64,000 nucleotides of DNA from Bacteroidales bacterium (GTDB lineage Bacteria > Bacteroidota > Bacteroidia > Bacteroidales > GCA-2748055). The stretch lies in assembly GCA_029931975.1 (NCBI GenBank), contig JAOZQY010000005.1, positions 1 through 64,000 of the forward strand. The letters run 5' to 3'. The notes under the pieces were generated by a model. The model ran no database searches. It was not told where the DNA came from and saw only the letters and a list, made by a program, of their open reading frames with translations. A program made the position numbers and the translations under genes. This document shows positions 48,687 to 57,942 of the stretch, in pieces (the stretch's first letter is position 1; each line of letters begins with the position of its first letter).

Positions 48687-50144
48687 ATGGAAGTCCTTAT
48701 CCTCGTCCTTAGCTTTGTCATCCTCCTGGTCATAGGCGTCCCCATTGCCTTCAGTATCGGAATCTCAGGTATTCTGACCATGCTCATGTCCATTGACAGT
48801 CTGCCCGCGCTCACCACCTTTGCACAACGCATGGCCACCGGTCTGGATAGCTTTGCCCTGTTGGCCATACCCTTCTTTGTACTGGCCGGTGGTATTATGA
48901 ACAGTGGCGGCATAGCCTTGCGACTGATCAACTTCGCCAGGGTACTTGTAGGCAAACTCCCGGCCGGTCTGGCCTTTGTCAATGTGATTGCCAATATGCT
49001 TTTTGGAGCCATCTCAGGTTCTGCTGCTGCAGCCACCTCGGCCATTGGCAGTATTATGGGCCCGGAGATGAAAAAGGAGGGCTATGATGAAAATTTCTCT
49101 GCTGCGGTCAATATCACTTCGGCCACCACCGGTCTGAGTATCCCCCCCAGTAATATCCTGATCATCTATTCGCTGGCCAGCGGAGGTGTATCCATTACAG
49201 CACTTTTCCTTGCAGGATACATTCCCGGAATTCTTACGGGAGTGGGCATTATGCTGATGGCCATGTCCATGATGATTTTTAAAAATAAGGGTCTCAGCGG
49301 ATTGATGAAGACCCTGGGTACAATACTCCTGATCTCAATTATCCTGGTGGGTGCCGGCATTGGCCTAAAGGCATTGCATGACAATTCTTCCGCCTCCCTT
49401 TTCACTGGTGTTAAATACGGATTGCTTGCCCTCTTCCTGGCTTACTCGGTATATAAGTCGGCCACCAACTGGGTGTTCTTCAAGTTCGCCTTCAGGAAAT
49501 TTATCGATGCCCTGCCCTCCCTGCTGATGCTGGTCATTGTGATCGGGGGGATTGTTGCTGGTTACTTTACCGCCACCGAGGCTTCGGCTGTGGCCGTATT
49601 GTATGCCCTCATCCTGGCACTGATCTATAAGGAGATTACCATAAAAGACCTTCCGGCAATTATCCTGAAATCTGTTCGGACCACTTGCATTGTACTGCTC
49701 CTGGTAGCCACCAGTATCGGGATGTCCTGGATCATGTCCTATGAAAACATTCCCCAGAATGTCAGCACCGGTCTGCTTAGCCTGAGCGATAATCCTGTGG
49801 TAATCCTTCTGGTTATCAATTTCATCCTGCTTTGTGTGGGCATCTTTATGGATATGACACCGGCGGTTCTGATATTTACCCCCATCTTCCTGCCCATTGT
49901 CTCGGCACAGCTAGGAATGGATCCCATCCACTTTGGAATTATCCTGGTGCTGAACTTAAGCGTGGGGCTCTGTACACCGCCTGTGGGCTCAGTGCTCTTT
50001 ATTGGATGCAGTGTGGCCAACCTGAAGATCGAGCAGGTGATTAAACCCCTGCTACCCATGTTTATTGTGATGTTCGTAGTGCTTATGCTGGTTACCTACA
50101 TCCCCTTTCTGAGTCTCTGGCTACCCAATCTGTTGATGAAATAA
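48687..50144 (+). CDS. TRAP transporter large permease (DctM family)
   Basis: VPIAFSIGISG, GAISGSAAAATSAIGSIMGPEM, TEASAVAVLYAL. Confidence 0.93.
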   Translation: MEVLILVLSFVILLVIGVPIAFSIGISGILTMLMSIDSLPALTTFAQRMATGLDSFALLAIPFFVLAGGIMNSGGIALRLINFARVLVGKLPAGLAFVNVIANMLFGAISGSAAAATSAIGSIMGPEMKKEGYDENFSAAVNITSATTGLSIPPSNILIIYSLASGGVSITALFLAGYIPGILTGVGIMLMAMSMMIFKNKGLSGLMKTLGTILLISIILVGAGIGLKALHDNSSASLFTGVKYGLLALFLAYSVYKSATNWVFFKFAFRKFIDALPSLLMLVIVIGGIVAGYFTATEASAVAVLYALILALIYKEITIKDLPAIILKSVRTTCIVLLLVATSIGMSWIMSYENIPQNVSTGLLSLSDNPVVILLVINFILLCVGIFMDMTPAVLIFTPIFLPIVSAQLGMDPIHFGIILVLNLSVGLCTPPVGSVLFIGCSVANLKIEQVIKPLLPMFIVMFVVLMLVTYIPFLSLWLPNLLMK

Positions 50145-50150
50145 ACTATA

Positions 50151-50173
50151 GTTAGCGTATTATTTACGTTAAC
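50151..50173. promoter_or_regulatory. Candidate autoregulatory operator of the Nudix-type regulator
   Basis: GTTAGCGTA-ttatt-TACGTTAAC inverted repeat (8/9 arm match) overlapping TAACTTTG (50170-50177). Confidence 0.5.
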
Positions 50174-50210
50174 TTTGCTTTTGATTGATTTCTTTTCTAC
50201 TTTAGCCAGC

Positions 50211-50954
50211 ATGAACGTGCCTGGTCGAAACATTAATCCTCATATTTCGGTGGACTGTGTGATCTTCGGATTCAGCACCAAAATGCTGAAGGTTCTTTTG
50301 ATAGGGCGGGAATATACCAACCCTGAAGGCAAGCTCCAAAAAGACTACAAACTGCCGGGCGACTTTATTGCCAACAATGAGGACCTGGACCTTGCTGCTT
50401 CACGAACTCTGGAGGAACTCACCGGCTTGAAGGATATTTATCTCCAGCAGTTTGCATTTTTTGGTAAACCCGACCGAATCTCCAGGAAGGAGGATATTGA
50501 GTGGCTCAAAAACAACACCGGACATGATATACATCGTGTGGTAACAGCAGCTTACTACTCCCTGATCAGTGTTACAGTAAGCAGCAGTGAATCGGCCATC
50601 AAAAACAATGCTACATGGATCGATATTCAACATATACCCCATCTTGCTTTTGACCACAGTACCATTATATCCAAAGGACTTGCGCATCTTCAAGGTAAAC
50701 TACGCAGCGAACCCATTGGCTTTGAACTTCTGCCGGAAAGGTTTACCATAAGGGAGTTGCAAACCCTATATGAGGTTATCCTGGGCTGCACCCTGGATAA
50801 CCGGAACTTCAGAAAGAAGATCCTGAAATCTAAATACATGGTCCAGCTGGAAGAAAAGCAAAGTGGCGTGGCCCATAAACCCGCATACTACTATCGCTTC
50901 GACAAAAATATTTATGAGAAATATAAATCAGCCTCACTTGGCTTCAACTTCTAA
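50211..50954 (+). CDS. Nudix-domain/winged-HTH transcriptional regulator (NrtR-like), pentose type
   Basis: N-terminal Nudix-like fold with degenerate box (LPGDFIANNEDLDLAASRTLEELTGL), C-terminal wHTH; precedes xylB/xylA. Confidence 0.85.
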   Translation: MNVPGRNINPHISVDCVIFGFSTKMLKVLLIGREYTNPEGKLQKDYKLPGDFIANNEDLDLAASRTLEELTGLKDIYLQQFAFFGKPDRISRKEDIEWLKNNTGHDIHRVVTAAYYSLISVTVSSSESAIKNNATWIDIQHIPHLAFDHSTIISKGLAHLQGKLRSEPIGFELLPERFTIRELQTLYEVILGCTLDNRNFRKKILKSKYMVQLEEKQSGVAHKPAYYYRFDKNIYEKYKSASLGFNF

Positions 50955-51002
50955 TATATTGATTATTAACTTACTAACATATAACTCACTAATTTTTTTC
51001 AT

Positions 51003-52493
51003 ATGTACTTACTTGGATACGACGTAGGAAGCTCCTCGGTAAAAGCAAGCGTGATCAATGCAGAATCGGGACGCTCGGTCGCCTCTGCCTTCTATCCCAA
51101 AAAGGAGATGAAGATAAATGCTCCCAAATCCGGATGGGCCGAACAGAATCCAGAGCAATGGTGGACCAACCTGATACTGGCTACCAATGATGTGATGGAA
51201 GAAGCTGAAATTGATCCTTCCTCAATCAAGTCCATTGGTATTGCTTACCAGATGCACGGACTGGTTCTGGTGGACAAAGATTATAACTTACTGCGCTCTT
51301 CCATCATCTGGTGCGATTCCCGGGCAGTCTCTCATGGCGATCATGCCATGAATAATATTGGCCAGGAGCGCTGCCTGTCTCACCTGCTGAACTCACCAGG
51401 AAATTTCACAGCCTCCAAACTGAGCTGGGTCATTATGAATGAACCGGAATTGTATGAAAAAGCATATAAGTTTATGCTGCCGGGCGATTATATTGCCATG
51501 AAGATGACCGGGGAGATCAACACAACCATTTCCGGTCTCTCTGAAGGGATCATGTGGGATTTCCAGGAGAACTCACTGGCTGACTTTCTGCTGGAGTATT
51601 ACGGAATCCATCAACACCTTGTTCCCGAGGTGGTCCCCACTTTTTCGGAACAGGGACGTCTCACAGCTTCCGCTGCTGAGGAACTGGGACTGGTGCCGGG
51701 AATCCGGATCGCCTATCGCGCCGGCGATCAGGCCAACAATGCATTCTCCCTGAATGTACTGAACCCCGGAGAGATTGCTGCCACCGCAGGAACCTCAGGT
51801 GTTGTATACGGGGTAAGCGATAAGGTAAAGTACGATCCACTCAGCAGGGTCAACACCTTTGCCCATGTGAACCACAGCCCGGAGCTCAACAGGTTGGGGG
51901 TACTGCTATGCATCAATGGCACAGGGATCCAGTATTCCTGGCTGAAAGAACAACTTGCCCATAGTCAGATGAACTACCCTGCCCTCAATGACCTTGCAAA
52001 GGATGCACCCATTGGGTCGGAGGGACTGCTGATGTTGCCCTTCGGAAACGGTGCTGAACGGATGCTGGGGAACAAAGATGTGGGGGCCACAATCAAAAAT
52101 ATCAACTTCAATATTCACAACAGTGCCCATCTGGCACGTGCTGCCCAGGAAGGGGTTGCCTTTTCCTTCCACTATGGCATGGAGATCATGAAAGAGATCG
52201 GCATCAATCCATTGGTGATCAGGGCTGGCATGGCCAACATGTTCCTGAGTCCGGTATTCAGGAATACTCTGGCTGAGATTTCAGGATCCACCATCGAGTT
52301 ATACGACACCGATGGTTCCATAGGTGCAGCCAACGGAGCCGGCATTGGATCGGGCACTTACGGATCCTTCGAAGAGGCTTTTGAGAACCTGAATATGCGC
52401 ATGGTAGTGGAACCCACAAATAGCCATTCAGAACAGTATACCGAGGCATATGACAACTGGAAGAATACACTTATTAAGTGTATATTATCTTAG
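51003..52493 (+). CDS. xylB: Xylulokinase (FGGY family)
   Basis: LLGYDVGSSSVKASV; QMHGLVLVD; AGTSGVVYGV. Confidence 0.9.
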   Translation: MYLLGYDVGSSSVKASVINAESGRSVASAFYPKKEMKINAPKSGWAEQNPEQWWTNLILATNDVMEEAEIDPSSIKSIGIAYQMHGLVLVDKDYNLLRSSIIWCDSRAVSHGDHAMNNIGQERCLSHLLNSPGNFTASKLSWVIMNEPELYEKAYKFMLPGDYIAMKMTGEINTTISGLSEGIMWDFQENSLADFLLEYYGIHQHLVPEVVPTFSEQGRLTASAAEELGLVPGIRIAYRAGDQANNAFSLNVLNPGEIAATAGTSGVVYGVSDKVKYDPLSRVNTFAHVNHSPELNRLGVLLCINGTGIQYSWLKEQLAHSQMNYPALNDLAKDAPIGSEGLLMLPFGNGAERMLGNKDVGATIKNINFNIHNSAHLARAAQEGVAFSFHYGMEIMKEIGINPLVIRAGMANMFLSPVFRNTLAEISGSTIELYDTDGSIGAANGAGIGSGTYGSFEEAFENLNMRMVVEPTNSHSEQYTEAYDNWKNTLIKCILS

Positions 52494-52530
52494 AATATAA
52501 ACAGTTACACCAATTATAAAACATACTGAA

Positions 52531-53862
52531 ATGGACTACTTACTGGGCAACAAAGAGTATTTCCCGGGCATCGGGAGAATCAGATTCGAAGGCAGAGAAT
52601 CGGACAATCCACTGGCCTTTAAATTCTATGATGCAGATAAAATTGTGGCTGGAAAGAGCATGAAAGAACACATGCGCTTTGCCATTGCCTACTGGCACAC
52701 TTTCTGTGGAACAGGAGAGGATCCTTTTGGACCTGGCACCCAGATCTTCCCATGGGCAAGCGGTAACAGCGACATTGAACGTGCTAGAAACAAGATGGAT
52801 GCCGCTTTTGAATTCTTCACCAAGATCGGTGCTCCTTACTACTGTTTTCATGACATTGATGTGGTTTCGGAAGGTGCTTCGATCAATGAATACGAAACCA
52901 ATATGCAGACCATGGTAGCATATGCCAAGAAGAAGCAGGCCGACTCCGGTGTTAAGCTGCTCTGGGGCACTGCCAATGTATTCTCCAATCCACGTTATAT
53001 GAACGGAGCTGCCACTAATCCGGATTTCAATGTACTGCCCTGGGCAGCCACACAGGTAAAAAATGCTCTGGATGCCACCATCGCCCTTGGCGGGGAGAAC
53101 TATGTCTTCTGGGGAGGTCGTGAAGGGTATATGTCACTGCTGAATACAGATATGAAACGCGAGCAGGAACATATTGCCCGTTTCTTCTCCATGGCCAGGG
53201 ACTATGCCCGTAGCAAGGGTTTTACCGGTCCTTTCCTTATTGAGCCCAAACCCATGGAGCCCACCAAGCACCAGTATGACTTTGATACTGCCACGGTCAT
53301 TGGCTTCCTAAACAAATATGGGCTGGCCGATGATTTTAAGATGAACATCGAGGTAAACCACGCCACCCTGGCAGGTCACACTTTCCAGCACGAGCTTCAG
53401 GTAGCCGTGGACAATGGTATGTTCGGATCCATCGATGCCAACCGGGGCGACTACCAGAATGGCTGGGATACCGACCAGTTCCCCATCAATTTGTATGAGC
53501 TGATTGAGTCCATGTTCCCCATCATTGAAAATGGCGGCTTTACCACCGGAGGTATCAACTTCGATGCCAAGACCCGAAGAAATTCCACCGACATGGCTGA
53601 TATCTTCTACGCGCACATCGCCGGTATGGACACCTTCGCCAGGGCTTTCGAAATCACCCTGGAATTACTTGAGAAAAGTGCCTATAAAAAGATGAGGGCA
53701 GATCGCTACTCCTCCTTTGACAGCGGCAATGGAGCAAAATTTGAGAAGGGTGAACTAAAACTGGAAGAGTTGAGCACACTGGCCAAAGCCAAGGGAGAAC
53801 CCAGGCAGATTTCGGGTCAGCAGGAACTTTACGAATCTCTTATTAATCAGTATATCAAATAG
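52531..53862 (+). CDS. xylA: Xylose isomerase
   Basis: 443 aa; [52 protein letters not shown]. Confidence 0.98.
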   Translation: MDYLLGNKEYFPGIGRIRFEGRESDNPLAFKFYDADKIVAGKSMKEHMRFAIAYWHTFCGTGEDPFGPGTQIFPWASGNSDIERARNKMDAAFEFFTKIGAPYYCFHDIDVVSEGASINEYETNMQTMVAYAKKKQADSGVKLLWGTANVFSNPRYMNGAATNPDFNVLPWAATQVKNALDATIALGGENYVFWGGREGYMSLLNTDMKREQEHIARFFSMARDYARSKGFTGPFLIEPKPMEPTKHQYDFDTATVIGFLNKYGLADDFKMNIEVNHATLAGHTFQHELQVAVDNGMFGSIDANRGDYQNGWDTDQFPINLYELIESMFPIIENGGFTTGGINFDAKTRRNSTDMADIFYAHIAGMDTFARAFEITLELLEKSAYKKMRADRYSSFDSGNGAKFEKGELKLEELSTLAKAKGEPRQISGQQELYESLINQYIK

Positions 53863-53867
53863 AAAGC

Positions 53868-55478
53868 ATGAGCTCTCCCACAAAGACCCACTCCATCTCC
53901 CCGGTAATTTTTGCTTTAACCCTGGTTGCCGCGCTGGGCGGACTTCTGTTTGGATATGATACTGCTGTAATCAACGGTGCCACCAATGCCCTCAGGCAGT
54001 TTTTCATCACACCGCTTGAGAGTGATCCGGTCCTGGCCACAGCTACAATTATCCAATTCAAAGGGATTGTTAGCATTTGCCTGGTAATCGTGGTTGCCTT
54101 GATTACAAGCTTCATCGTTAAACTTTTTGGTAAGAAAAAAGGCCTGTTCATAAGCGGAATTTTGTGGCTGGTGGGCATTGTTGTTTTCTATTTCTTCTTT
54201 TTAAGAGGCGAAAATGTACTCACCGAGGGACTGGGTAACTCCATCAAAGGATTCACCATCTCCAGTGCCCTGGTGGGCTGCATTATCGGCGGATCCCTTG
54301 GAGGATATATCAGTCAGGGTATTGGCAGGAAAAAGGGACTCATTCTGGCCGCCATCCTCTTTCTGATCTCAGCACTGGGATCGGCCATGCCCGAAAAGCT
54401 CAACTTCATGGGATTGGCCACCATCAGCTCCTTTATCTTCTACCGGGTGCTTGGTGGAATCGGCGTGGGACTGGCTTCCATGCTTTCGCCCATGTACATT
54501 GCTGAGATTGCCCCTGCCAATGTTAGAGGTAAGCTGGTTTCATGGAACCAGTTCGCTATTATTTTCGGTATGCTTGTAGTCTATTTTGTGAATTATGCTA
54601 TTGCCAGGGGACAAGCTGCTGATTGGATCAATGCCACAGGCTGGCGCTGGATGTTTGGCTCTGAAACCATTCCTGCCACCCTCTTCCTGATCCTCCTCTT
54701 CTTTGTTCCCGAATCACCCCGCTTCCTCGTAATAAAAAAGCAGGAAAATGAAGCCCTGGCCCTTTTAAAAAGGATCAACCCGGGCACTGCCGAACAAGTA
54801 TTTGCGGAAGTGAAACTTTCATTGAAAGAAAAGCGGGCCCCCTGGTTATCATTCGGCGGACTTATTATCGGAATTGGAATCCTGCTTTCAGTCTTCCAGC
54901 AATTTGTGGGTATTAATGTGGTTCTCTATTATGCAGGGGATATATTCAGAAGCATGGGATCGGGAAATGACTCATCGCTATTGCAAACCATCATCGTTGG
55001 AATTGTTAACCTAAGCTTTACTGTGGTTGCCATCCTGACAGTGGACAAATTTGGACGGAAGCCTCTGATGATAATCGGAGCTATTGCCATGGGAGTAAGT
55101 ATGCTTGCCCTGGGACTCTCCTTCTACCTGGATAAATTGGGAATCCTTTCGCTGATCTTCATGCTTACCTACACCGCTGCCTTTGCCATGAGCTGGGGAC
55201 CTGTCACCTGGGTACTGCTATCTGAGATCTTCCCCAACAGTATCAAGGGAGCCATGTCCATTGCCGTAGCCTCCCAGTGGCTTGCAAACCTGCTTATTTC
55301 ATGGACCTTCCCTATGATGAACGAAAGCACGCTGCTGACCAGAATCTTCAATCACGGCTTCTCCTACTGGATTTACGGACTCATGGGATTCCTGGCCGCC
55401 TGGTTCATCATAAAGCTGGTTCCTGAAACCAAGGGCAAGACCCTGGAAGAGATTGAGGGAATCTGGAAAAAGAGATAG
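53868..55478 (+). CDS. Sugar porter (MFS, XylE-like) with extended TM1-TM2 region
   Basis: GGLLFGYDTAVINGA, RFLVIKKQENEA, PETKGKTLEEIE. Confidence 0.92.
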   Translation: MSSPTKTHSISPVIFALTLVAALGGLLFGYDTAVINGATNALRQFFITPLESDPVLATATIIQFKGIVSICLVIVVALITSFIVKLFGKKKGLFISGILWLVGIVVFYFFFLRGENVLTEGLGNSIKGFTISSALVGCIIGGSLGGYISQGIGRKKGLILAAILFLISALGSAMPEKLNFMGLATISSFIFYRVLGGIGVGLASMLSPMYIAEIAPANVRGKLVSWNQFAIIFGMLVVYFVNYAIARGQAADWINATGWRWMFGSETIPATLFLILLFFVPESPRFLVIKKQENEALALLKRINPGTAEQVFAEVKLSLKEKRAPWLSFGGLIIGIGILLSVFQQFVGINVVLYYAGDIFRSMGSGNDSSLLQTIIVGIVNLSFTVVAILTVDKFGRKPLMIIGAIAMGVSMLALGLSFYLDKLGILSLIFMLTYTAAFAMSWGPVTWVLLSEIFPNSIKGAMSIAVASQWLANLLISWTFPMMNESTLLTRIFNHGFSYWIYGLMGFLAAWFIIKLVPETKGKTLEEIEGIWKKR

Positions 55479-55494
55479 TGCCTTGGAATAAGTA

Positions 55495-55520
55495 CCTGGT
55501 GCCTGGTGCCTGGTGCCAGG
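55495..55520 (+). repeat. Three perfect copies of CCTGGTG followed by CCAGG (hairpin-capable)
   Basis: CCTGGTGCCTGGTGCCTGGTGCCAGG in the porter-lactonase intergenic region. Confidence 0.9.
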
Positions 55521-55539
55521 AAATTATTAAGTTAGGGGT

Positions 55540-56703
55540 ATGAAAAAACTTAAGCTATCCATAAAGATGTGCCTGGTGGCACTTACAGGAATGACACTGT
55601 TGAGCTGTACTGGAAACAAAGAACTTGCAGAAACCATTAAATTCTATGTGGGATCTTCCAATGGAAGCCTCTCCCACTCCATCTACCTCTGCGAACTGAA
55701 TCCGGCTAATGGGGCCTTTGCGGTGCTTGACTCCTTTGCCGGCGCCAAGGGGGGCTCCTACCTGGATTTTTCACCCGAAGGTAACTATCTCTTTTCCATC
55801 AACCAGGCGCCCCTGGACCAGGAAGGAAAACACGCCAGCGTGACATCCTTTTCCATTGATCCCAGAAGCCTGGCCCTGAGAACAATCAACAGCCAGTCCA
55901 GCGAAGGTGAGGATATTTGTCATATCAACTGCAGCAAAAAGGGCGATTACATCTTTGCAGCCAACTATGGAAGCGGACATGCCACTGCTCTTCCTGTTCG
56001 AGCTGACGGGACGATCGCGACCGCCAGTTCTGTGGTGGTGGGAAGCGGCAATGGCCCGGTCGAAAACCGCCAACAGGGTCCACATGCCCACCAGGTAATG
56101 CTCGACCCCGGACAAAATTTCCTACTGGTCCCCGACCTTGGATGCGACAGGGTGATGATCTACGCCTTTGATTCAGAAAAAGGGGAGCTTTCTACCAACC
56201 CGGCCCAGCCTTTCTTCCCCTTATTAGCAGGTGCAGGACCGCGCCACCTGGCCTTTCATCCCGATGGAAATTCGCTCTATATTGTGAATGAACTGAACTC
56301 TACCATCACCGCCTGCAGATATAATGGTTCTGATGGCACAATCAGGGAAGTGAACACACTGAGCACCGTTGAGGAGGGGCACGAAGGGATGAGATACCCG
56401 GCAGCAGTCAGGGTTCATCCCAATGGCAGATATGTATACGCCTCCACCCGGGGCGAAAATTCTTGCATCACCACCTTTGAGATTGAAGCCGACAAATCGC
56501 TCACACTCATCCAGGTGATGGAGCAGGTACCCAATTGGCCCAGGGATTTCAATGTGGACCCTTCAGGGAAGTTGATGCTTGTAGCAGGGGAACGTTCAGA
56601 TGAGATCAGACTATACAAAATCGATCCGGAAACTGGTCTTCTTTCAGAGACTGAAAGCCTTGTAAAAGTTCCTGCCCCAGCCTCTGTTCTGTTTGTCCAA
56701 TAA
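55540..56703 (+). CDS. Lactonase family beta-propeller lipoprotein (6-phosphogluconolactonase-like)
   Basis: Lipobox TLLSCTGN; FHPDGNSLYIVNELNSTI, RVHPNGRYVYASTRGENS. Confidence 0.85.
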   Translation: MKKLKLSIKMCLVALTGMTLLSCTGNKELAETIKFYVGSSNGSLSHSIYLCELNPANGAFAVLDSFAGAKGGSYLDFSPEGNYLFSINQAPLDQEGKHASVTSFSIDPRSLALRTINSQSSEGEDICHINCSKKGDYIFAANYGSGHATALPVRADGTIATASSVVVGSGNGPVENRQQGPHAHQVMLDPGQNFLLVPDLGCDRVMIYAFDSEKGELSTNPAQPFFPLLAGAGPRHLAFHPDGNSLYIVNELNSTITACRYNGSDGTIREVNTLSTVEEGHEGMRYPAAVRVHPNGRYVYASTRGENSCITTFEIEADKSLTLIQVMEQVPNWPRDFNVDPSGKLMLVAGERSDEIRLYKIDPETGLLSETESLVKVPAPASVLFVQ

Positions 56704-56706
56704 GAA

Positions 56707-57921
56707 TCAGAATAGTTTGACAATCCCGTATATACCGACCATAAAAATGGCCAAGCAGCTGATTATCAGAAAGAATTTGTAGATTCTTCCTGGAGGAAGC
56801 ACTTTTTCACCAGGACCGAAGCGGAACCTGATTCCTGCAAACACTACGATAAAGAGCATTACAAAGGTGGCAATCCCCCCGATGGTCACCATCAATACCG
56901 GTAGTTTGATCACCAGGAAGGCAATGGTCCAGAGCGCCGGAAAGATGATGGCCAGCAAGCGGATGGTCCGTAACCTGGTTCGCATATTGCTGAAATCGAT
57001 CCATCCCATCACACCGAAGAGATCCGAGAAGACCCGGGTTCGAATGGCCAGTGCGGCAAAGAGCGTGGAAAAGAGTACCATGAAGGAACCCAACAAAAAG
57101 ATATTCTTGGCGGTGGGCCCCACAGAATCTGTATAGATGCGCGAAATTGTTTCAATCATTTGGTACCCTTCGGGTATCTCTCCACGCTGGTAAAGGATAG
57201 AGGCCCCCAGCAGGAAGAAAGCAGCTGTCACAACAGTGTAGACTATCATGGAGAGAAAGGCATCCATATACATTACCCGAATCCAGCCCTTTGCCCGCTG
57301 TTTCCATATGGCTGAATCCTCCCGTTCTCCGGCATATCGGGCATAACCCTTTTCAATGCACCAGTAGTTATAGGAGAGAATCTCATCCCCTCCTACCCCC
57401 GTAAGGCCGAAAGCAGCAAAAGCAAAACCAACAGTAGCCCTGGGCAGCTTGAAGGAAAGTCCCCCGGCAATATCCGGCCAGCTCACTGCAAATTCCGTAT
57501 TCTGAACCATGAAAAGGGCCAGCAGGGTAAACACAGTAAAGAGTCCCATAAAAACCATGGAAATCTTCTCTATCACCTCGTAGAAACCAAAGAGCATCAC
57601 CGAAATCACCACAAAGGCCACCAGGATGGTCCATACAGCGATGGAGAGTGCCGGAATGGCAATATTAAGGATGATGGCGACGCCTCCAATGATTCCTCCC
57701 AGTTGAAGGGGCTTAAATACCCAGAGGATCAGCCAGAGGGTAACAAATCCAGCCTTGGCTCCAAGAGATGTGGTGGCGATCAGTTCGCCTGAACCCACCA
57801 CCGAAGCAGAGAGGATAAATCCTGGTCCAAGGTACTTAAGTTTTTGTCTGAAGCCATCCGGCGCCGGGGTGATGGATTGTTCATTAAATAGATAGGGATC
57901 CTTCGGAGATTTCTTTTGCAT
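56707..57921 (-). CDS. Nramp-fold transporter lacking canonical metal-binding motifs
   Basis: LKYLGPGFILSASVVGSGELIATTSLGAKAGF (DPGN position = GSGE); GLTGVGGDEILSYNYW at the MPH position. Confidence 0.75.
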   Translation of the reverse strand: MQKKSPKDPYLFNEQSITPAPDGFRQKLKYLGPGFILSASVVGSGELIATTSLGAKAGFVTLWLILWVFKPLQLGGIIGGVAIILNIAIPALSIAVWTILVAFVVISVMLFGFYEVIEKISMVFMGLFTVFTLLALFMVQNTEFAVSWPDIAGGLSFKLPRATVGFAFAAFGLTGVGGDEILSYNYWCIEKGYARYAGEREDSAIWKQRAKGWIRVMYMDAFLSMIVYTVVTAAFFLLGASILYQRGEIPEGYQMIETISRIYTDSVGPTAKNIFLLGSFMVLFSTLFAALAIRTRVFSDLFGVMGWIDFSNMRTRLRTIRLLAIIFPALWTIAFLVIKLPVLMVTIGGIATFVMLFIVVFAGIRFRFGPGEKVLPPGRIYKFFLIISCLAIFMVGIYGIVKLF

Positions 57922-57942
57922 AGAGTAAGCTAAGGAAACTAA

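Noticed and set aside
53868-55478. Insertion in the sugar porter as a novelty
   Set aside because: Extended TM1-TM2 segments occur in many Bacteroidota sugar porters as far as I recall; not unusual.
55495-55520. Short tandem repeat considered as CRISPR
   Set aside because: 7-bp units without spacers and no cas genes.
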